From positions 1-9,785 of the forward strand of contig CAYMUG010000022.1 in NCBI GenBank assembly GCA_964393575.1: a DNA stretch of 9,785 bases. The letters are read 5' to 3'. Positions 6,300 to 9,785 of this stretch are shown one piece after another; position 1 is the first letter of the stretch, and every line of letters begins with the position of its first letter. The position numbers and the translations under genes were made by a program. This DNA is from CAYMUG01 sp964393575. GTDB taxonomy: Bacteria; Patescibacteriota; Minisyncoccia; Spechtbacterales; 2-12-FULL-38-22. The notes below the pieces were generated by a model that did not search any database, was not told where the DNA came from, and saw nothing but the letters and a program-made list of their open reading frames with translations.

Positions 6300-7460
6300 A
6301 TGAAATATCTTACACATAAACTTTTAAAAAAATATCGCCCTAAGCTCGTTGTTGTTTTTGGCAACCACGGCACAATGGAAACGCGGGATGCGATTTATGC
6401 GGTGTTATCACGTCATACCTATGCGCTCAGTGTTTCCGGTAGTGACATTTATAAGAAATTGTATAATGAAGTCGGCGGGTTTTTCGGCGCGGCGCGTGCT
6501 TTATTTTCGGAAAAAGCTTTTCCTCATATGCTTATCCTCATCGCTGCGCCGGAGAATTCTGCGTATAAACGCTTGCGGAATATTTTGAGTTTTGACTTAT
6601 CAATCAGTATGCCGGTAGGGGATGTACCTTCTTTTTCAGAAGTTTTTGCGGGCTCAAAAGAACCGGCTCAAAAAATAGCGGAGGAAGCAAAAGAAGCATC
6701 CCATTCAATAGTATGTGCGGATGATGAAACTTTGCGGGGTACGTTGAATCAGTCGGGTGCTCTTAATCATAGTTTCGGTTTTGATAATGACGCCGAATTT
6801 CACATTACCCACACGGAATTTAATTTTACGCCAAACAAAAAAACCAAAGCCCTTCTGCATATCAAAGTTGACTGGGAGGGAAATGTTATTCCTGTTACAT
6901 TGAATAACTGTTTCGGGAAACGCAATATTTATGCTGCGGCAGCAACTCTTGCTGTGGCTCGGCATTATGATGTCAACCCGGTTAGCGCGGCTCAGGAGTT
7001 GCAGAGATATGCGACACCCGTAAGTTTAATGTCTGTTGGCGCGGGAATTAAGCAAACAACATTATTTACACATTATAATAATGTAACTCCATTTAGTGCG
7101 CGTGAAGCTATTGAAACTTTAGGCAAACTGCGCGAAGAGGGATTAACACAGAGGGTAGTTGTTATTATGGGAGACATTATCCTTAAGAGAGAAGGGGAGG
7201 CGGAGAGTTTACACCGTACTTTAGGAGAGCTTATTGCTCATAATGCAGATCTGCTTTATTCGGCCGGTAATAGGGTGGTATTTGTCGGGGATTCGGCAAA
7301 GAAACACGGCATGGCAGAGGACAATATTGATAAATATACAAGTATCAAAAAAGCGGCGCGCACAGCCCAGAATGTAATAGAACCCGGAGACAGCGTGCTT
7401 ATCCTCGGCTCCGGGGAAGTGAATATGGAAGCCGCCTGGCAGGAGCTCAGATATCTTTAA
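6300..7460 (+). CDS. MurF-like Mur ligase family protein with a defective ATP-binding loop
   Basis: The protein has 386 residues. The layout follows Mur ligases (central ATPase plus C-terminal domain) of the MurF branch but without the N-terminal UDP-MurNAc-peptide domain. The expected P-loop G(S/T)xGKT(S/T)TK aligns with GNHGTMETRD (21-30), so the catalytic Lys and following Thr are replaced by Thr and Met. The central GNVIPVTLNNCFGKRNIYAAAATLAVARHYDVNP block (starting near 199) and the C-terminal VVVIMGDI...SLH and DSVLILGSGEVNMEAAW blocks are recognisable. The MurF motif DDSYNANP is changed to FTHYNNVTP. I read it as a diverged, probably inactive or re-purposed paralogue, not as the enzyme that adds D-Ala-D-Ala; a canonical MurF would have to be elsewhere. 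The frame is intact, so it is not a decayed gene. It sits downstream of ftsI without a Shine-Dalgarno. Confidence 0.72.
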   Translation: MKYLTHKLLKKYRPKLVVVFGNHGTMETRDAIYAVLSRHTYALSVSGSDIYKKLYNEVGGFFGAARALFSEKAFPHMLILIAAPENSAYKRLRNILSFDLSISMPVGDVPSFSEVFAGSKEPAQKIAEEAKEASHSIVCADDETLRGTLNQSGALNHSFGFDNDAEFHITHTEFNFTPNKKTKALLHIKVDWEGNVIPVTLNNCFGKRNIYAAAATLAVARHYDVNPVSAAQELQRYATPVSLMSVGAGIKQTTLFTHYNNVTPFSAREAIETLGKLREEGLTQRVVVIMGDIILKREGEAESLHRTLGELIAHNADLLYSAGNRVVFVGDSAKKHGMAEDNIDKYTSIKKAARTAQNVIEPGDSVLILGSGEVNMEAAWQELRYL

Positions 7461-7466
7461 TCTATA

Positions 7467-7508
7467 AGGCAGCGGGGGCTAAACCTCGTTGCCTGTATAT
7501 AATACAGG
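7467..7508 (+). repeat. Two small hairpins after the MurF-like gene
   Basis: AGGCAGCG (7467-7474) pairs with CGTTGCCT (7487-7494) with one G-U pair; its loop holds GGGGCTAAACCT. Overlapping it, CCTGTAT/ATACAGG (7492-7498 and 7502-7508) can form a second stem with loop ATA. The loop motif GGCTAAACC (7477-7485) equals the left arm of the next terminator, so it could compete for the right arm. Confidence 0.55.
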
Positions 7509-7514
7509 AAAGAT

Positions 7515-7552
7515 AAAAAATCGGCTAAACCATAGGTTTAGCCGATTTTTTT
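7515..7552 (+). terminator. Rho-independent terminator, second copy of the TCGGCTAAACC stem
   Basis: A 17-bp stem is formed by arms 7515-7531 and 7535-7551 with loop ATA, ending in seven T. The 11-base stem core is identical to that of the terminator at 2406-2445, and both continue with GTTG after the T-run. It closes the MurF-like transcript 54 bases after its stop. Confidence 0.9.
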
Positions 7553-7571
7553 GTTGAGGCAAAAGTTAAGG

Positions 7572-7612
7572 TTATTCGGGCAACAGGGGTCAGGCCCCTG
7601 TTGCCCGAATAA
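7572..7612 (+). repeat. REP-like perfect 18-bp palindrome
   Basis: Arms 7572-7589 and 7595-7612 are perfectly complementary, with a five-base loop TCAGG. The tip GGGGTCAGGCCCC resembles palindromes I associate with REP-type dispersed elements moved by IS200-like (RAYT) transposases. There is no T-run, so it is not a classic terminator. No transposase is present here. Confidence 0.6.
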
Positions 7613-7668
7613 AAGGAGGGGCTAAAAATCAACAAGTGCAAATAACGCTTGACTTATGTACAATACTC

Positions 7669-7696
7669 TTGACAGGTTAAAAAAATATGTTACTCT
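7669..7696 (+). promoter_or_regulatory. Predicted promoter of the ABC exporter
   Basis: A consensus TTGACA (7669-7674) is followed after 16 bases by TACTCT (7691-7696), with TG one base before it as an extended -10. A second CTTGAC lies exactly 20 bases upstream (7648-7653). Transcription would start near 7703, leaving a leader of about 130 bases to the GTG at 7833. The 357-base gap from 7461 to 7817 otherwise holds only the hairpins, terminator and REP-like element listed here. Confidence 0.5.
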
Positions 7697-7702
7697 TGCT
7701 CT

Positions 7703-7836
7703 ATGAGTATTACCCTGCATTCCGGTAACACAGAGGGGTATCTCGTTCAGTAAAGATGGTTAAGACGATATCCTGTAACGCTTTAGTGTGAATGATAAGC
7801 TGGGTTCAGAGTGATGTATGGAGGTGTATGAGGTGA
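7703..7836 (+). other. Leader of the ABC gene tiled by three tiny open frames
   Basis: From the predicted transcription start, three short ATG frames follow one another: 7703-7753 (16 codons plus stop, MSITLHSGNTEGYLVQ), 7756-7791 (11 codons) and 7792-7836 (14 codons, MISWVQSDVWRCMR). The last stop TGA overlaps the GTG start at 7833 as GTGA, the classic coupling overlap. Small stems TTACC/GGTAA (7710-7714, 7724-7728) and the competing TACCC/GGGTA (7711-7715, 7736-7740) lie in the first frame. Coding is unproven; chance is a real possibility. Confidence 0.25.
7820..7824 (+). promoter_or_regulatory. Shine-Dalgarno that favours the GTG start of the ABC gene
   Basis: GGAGG lies eight bases before GTG 7833. 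The in-frame ATG at 7818 overlaps this motif and has no ribosome binding site of its own, so GTG 7833 is the better start. Confidence 0.55.
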
Positions 7837-9596
7837 ACATTGACAAAGCTAAACCCGTTTGGGAAGTTTTTTGGCACTATGTCAGGAAACATCCGCGGGG
7901 ACTCGGTTTTATGTTTACGGTAGTCACACTTGCTTCTGTGGCGGCGGTAAGCGAAAGCTATATACTTAAGCTGATACTTGATCGTGTCGCCGAATCCGAT
8001 TCCAGTGAAGTAGGTTCTTTATTTCTTTTGATAGGCCTATTGTTTGTCGTTAATCAACTGGAAAACGGATTTTTCAGGGCGAGTGGTTTCACCGGTCTTC
8101 GCGTAATGCCGCAGATTCGTACTGAAGTACGCTGGGATCTATTCCGCCATTTGCGCGGACACAGTCAGCGCTTCTTCAATAATTATTTTTCAGGCAGTTT
8201 GGCACAAAAGATAAATCAAGCAGGGCGCGCTACGGATGGTTCGCTTGGTGATATATTCTGGAATGTCTATGTGGCTATATGTGTTGGTGTGTTCGGACTT
8301 ATCCTGCTTGTGACGGTAAGTCCGATTATAGCGCTTATAGAAGTTCCGATCCTTGGTTTATTTCTTTTTGTCGCCACAAAGTTCATTAAAAAGGGGCTTC
8401 CGAAACACAAAGAGTATGCCGACGCCCGTTCGCGTACAACGGGACAACTCACCGATACTGTTGGTAATATGAACAGTGTTATAACGTATGTCGGGCAGCG
8501 TCGCGAGCAGGAACGCATTTATAGTGTGTGTCTTTCTGAAAACGAAAAGAATCGTGCCTCATGGCGGTATCAGGAATGGGTGCGTGTATTTAATGATTTT
8601 GCCATCTCCTTTATAGTGGTCTTTATGATGGGCGTGGGTATTGTGTTTTGGTCGAGAGGCATAGCAAGTGTAGGAGATATAGCAATGATCTTCACGCTTA
8701 CGCAGTCACTTGCCCAGCAAACCAAAAACGTATCCCAGCGTATGCTTGATATAAGTGAGAATGTCGGAGATATAAAAGATGCGATTGGCATTATTGGTGT
8801 TGATCATGATGTGGTAGATAAGTCCGGGGCTACAGTATTAGAGCGTGTGCGCGGCGATATTGCGTATGAAAACGTATCGTTCTTGTATCCTGAAGGTGAC
8901 GGGCGGTTGTTTAGAAACCTTGATGTGCGCATCCCTGCCGGAGAACGCGTTGCACTTGTTGGTGCGTCAGGTTCCGGAAAAACCACGTTTGCGCGCATGC
9001 TCTTGCGCATGTACGACGTGGAAAGTGGATGTATTCGGGTTGACGGTCATGATATTCGTTCTGTAACACAAGCAAGTTTACGCGAAAATATTGCCGTGGT
9101 GAACCAGGAAACAGACCTATTTCACCGTACGTTATATGAAAATATCGCTTACGGTAAGCCGAGCGCCACGCTTGAAGAAGTTAAAGATGCGGCTCGCCGG
9201 GCGTATATACATGAATTTATTTCATCACTGCCGGCCGGATATGAAACATACGTTGGCGAGCGTGGCGTAAAACTCTCCGGAGGCCAAAAACAGCGTGTTG
9301 CGATCGCTCGTGCGATTTTGAAAGATGCACCGATTTTACTTCTTGATGAGGCAACGTCTTCACTGGACTCCGAGTCGGAATATCACATACAAAAAGCGCT
9401 TGAGCCGCTTACGAAGGGACGCACCGTTATTGCCGCGGCGCATCGTCTTTCTACTATTCAAAGCTTTGATCGGATCTTAGTATTTCAGGAAGGCGAAATC
9501 GTTGAAGACGGAAGTCATATCGAGTTGGTAAACCGGGGTGGCGTATATGCCGGTCTCTGGAATAGACAATCAGGCGGCTTCCTGCTTTCTAACTAA
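7833..9596 (+). CDS. ABC exporter, fused membrane and ATPase domains (MsbA/MDR type)
   Basis: The protein has 587 residues from GTG 7833 (592 from ATG 7818; numbering below uses the longer form). It is a half-transporter expected to act as a dimer, exporting a lipid, peptide or drug; the substrate cannot be read from sequence. The type-IV membrane domain covers about 25-320, with hydrophobic segments near 31-50, 66-80, 148-168, 170-187, 261-277 and 284-296. The ATPase domain covers about 347-585: Walker A GASGSGKT (382-389), Q-loop Gln430, signature LSGGQ (486-490), Walker B ILLLDE (506-511), D-loop SSLD and switch His542 in AAHRLS. All catalytic residues are present, so it should be active. 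It has its own promoter and two terminators, so it is a separate unit from the division genes. Its codons look somewhat more GC-rich than those of the upstream genes. Confidence 0.92.
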   Translation: MNIDKAKPVWEVFWHYVRKHPRGLGFMFTVVTLASVAAVSESYILKLILDRVAESDSSEVGSLFLLIGLLFVVNQLENGFFRASGFTGLRVMPQIRTEVRWDLFRHLRGHSQRFFNNYFSGSLAQKINQAGRATDGSLGDIFWNVYVAICVGVFGLILLVTVSPIIALIEVPILGLFLFVATKFIKKGLPKHKEYADARSRTTGQLTDTVGNMNSVITYVGQRREQERIYSVCLSENEKNRASWRYQEWVRVFNDFAISFIVVFMMGVGIVFWSRGIASVGDIAMIFTLTQSLAQQTKNVSQRMLDISENVGDIKDAIGIIGVDHDVVDKSGATVLERVRGDIAYENVSFLYPEGDGRLFRNLDVRIPAGERVALVGASGSGKTTFARMLLRMYDVESGCIRVDGHDIRSVTQASLRENIAVVNQETDLFHRTLYENIAYGKPSATLEEVKDAARRAYIHEFISSLPAGYETYVGERGVKLSGGQKQRVAIARAILKDAPILLLDEATSSLDSESEYHIQKALEPLTKGRTVIAAAHRLSTIQSFDRILVFQEGEIVEDGSHIELVNRGGVYAGLWNRQSGGFLLSN

Positions 9597-9631
9597 TATT
9601 ATGGCTTTTTTGTACCTTTCTAAAATTAAGT

Positions 9632-9664
9632 GCCCATACTGTAATTACAGTATGGGCTTTTTTT
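9632..9664 (+). terminator. Rho-independent terminator after the ABC gene
   Basis: A perfect 26-base palindrome (arms 9632-9644 and 9645-9657, GCCCATACTGTAA and its complement) is followed by seven T, 35 bases after the ABC stop codon. Confidence 0.92.
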
Positions 9665-9667
9665 ATA

Positions 9668-9695
9668 TTAAAAGCCCCTTAAGAGGGGCTTTTAA
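9668..9695 (+). terminator. Second tandem hairpin, probably bidirectional terminator
   Basis: TTAAAAGCCCCT (9668-9679) pairs perfectly with 9684-9695 around the loop TAAG. A- and T-rich flanks on both sides would let it serve either strand, for example a minus-strand gene to the right of the window. Confidence 0.75.
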
Positions 9696-9696
9696 G

Positions 9697-9785
9697 TTCT
9701 TGCGGTCCCAAGGGGATTCGCCCTGTCATCCGACAGGGCGCCGTATCGCCGCAGTCATACGACACGGCAAGAATGATACGGCGAA
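9697..9785. repeat. GC-rich nested inverted and direct repeats cut by the window edge
   Basis: CGCCCTGTC/GACAGGGCG (9719-9727, 9732-9740) forms a tight hairpin. CGCCGTATC/GATACGGCG (9739-9747, 9775-9783) forms a wider one. TTCGCC (9717-9722) is complementary to the last six bases GGCGAA (9780-9785), and TTCTTGC (9697-9703) to GCAAGAA (9767-9773). GTCATCCGACAGGGC (9725-9739) is repeated at 9754-9768 with two changes. Base composition is clearly more GC-rich than the rest of the window. No gene can be supported. Confidence 0.6.

Noticed and set aside
1..9596. Recoding of TGA as glycine (as in Gracilibacteria or SR1), because none of the nine genes ends in TGA
   Set aside because: The conserved proteins use GGN for glycine and contain no in-frame TGA, so the standard code fits. 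TAA preference is expected for an AT-leaning genome.
9700..9785. tRNA gene or start of a new coding region at the right edge
   Set aside because: The stems do not fit a cloverleaf and no TTCRA loop or acceptor pair is seen. Open frames here come from the GC-rich repeats and show no recognised family.

Overview
The window reads as a piece of a small bacterial genome of the Candidate Phyla Radiation (Patescibacteria), most likely Parcubacteria-like. This is inferred from three things: a much reduced division/cell-wall (dcw) cluster, a MurF-like protein without the usual N-terminal substrate domain, and a winged-helix plus degenerate nucleotidyltransferase protein of a type I associate with these genomes. 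All nine supported genes lie on the + strand. Seven end in TAA and two in TAG, and the conserved domains read through with the standard code. No rRNA, tRNA, CRISPR array or insertion sequence is visible.

Layout. (1) 2-523 is rplL (ribosomal bL12) with an unusual acidic N-terminal extension, closed by a strong terminator. (2) 608-1195 is a wHTH/NTase-like protein with a promoter so close to its ATG that the mRNA should be almost leaderless. (3) 1293-2363 is a membrane-anchored or secreted DUF4015-type putative glycoside hydrolase whose true start codon is unclear, closed by a terminator. (4) 2364-2690 is a regulatory region with helically phased GTGG motifs, a MraZ-box-like 10-bp repeat and DnaA-box-like sites. 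(5) 2691-6161 is the division operon mraZ - rsmH - ftsL-like - ftsI, the same order as the start of the dcw cluster in Firmicutes. (6) 6300-7460 is a MurF-like protein whose ATP-binding loop has lost its lysine. (7) 7461-7832 holds hairpins, a second copy of the terminator found after the hydrolase gene, a REP-like palindrome and a promoter with a leader. (8) 7833-9596 is an ABC exporter with fused membrane and ATPase domains. (9) 9597-9785 holds two tandem terminators and a GC-rich nested inverted repeat cut by the window edge.

How the genes fit together. MraZ is a DNA-binding regulator of its own operon, RsmH methylates 16S rRNA, the FtsL-like protein and FtsI belong to the septal peptidoglycan synthesis complex, and the MurF-like protein derives from the peptidoglycan precursor ligases but looks catalytically altered. 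The hydrolase may act on cell-surface or environmental glycans. The ABC exporter has its own promoter and is probably a separate unit.

The most unusual features are non-coding. Two intergenic regions of the division operon are built from tandem TGAC motifs followed by tandem GTCA motifs with strict 6- or 7-base period. The mraZ upstream region has phased GTGG sites. A terminator stem is duplicated, with a possible competing antiterminator segment beside one copy.
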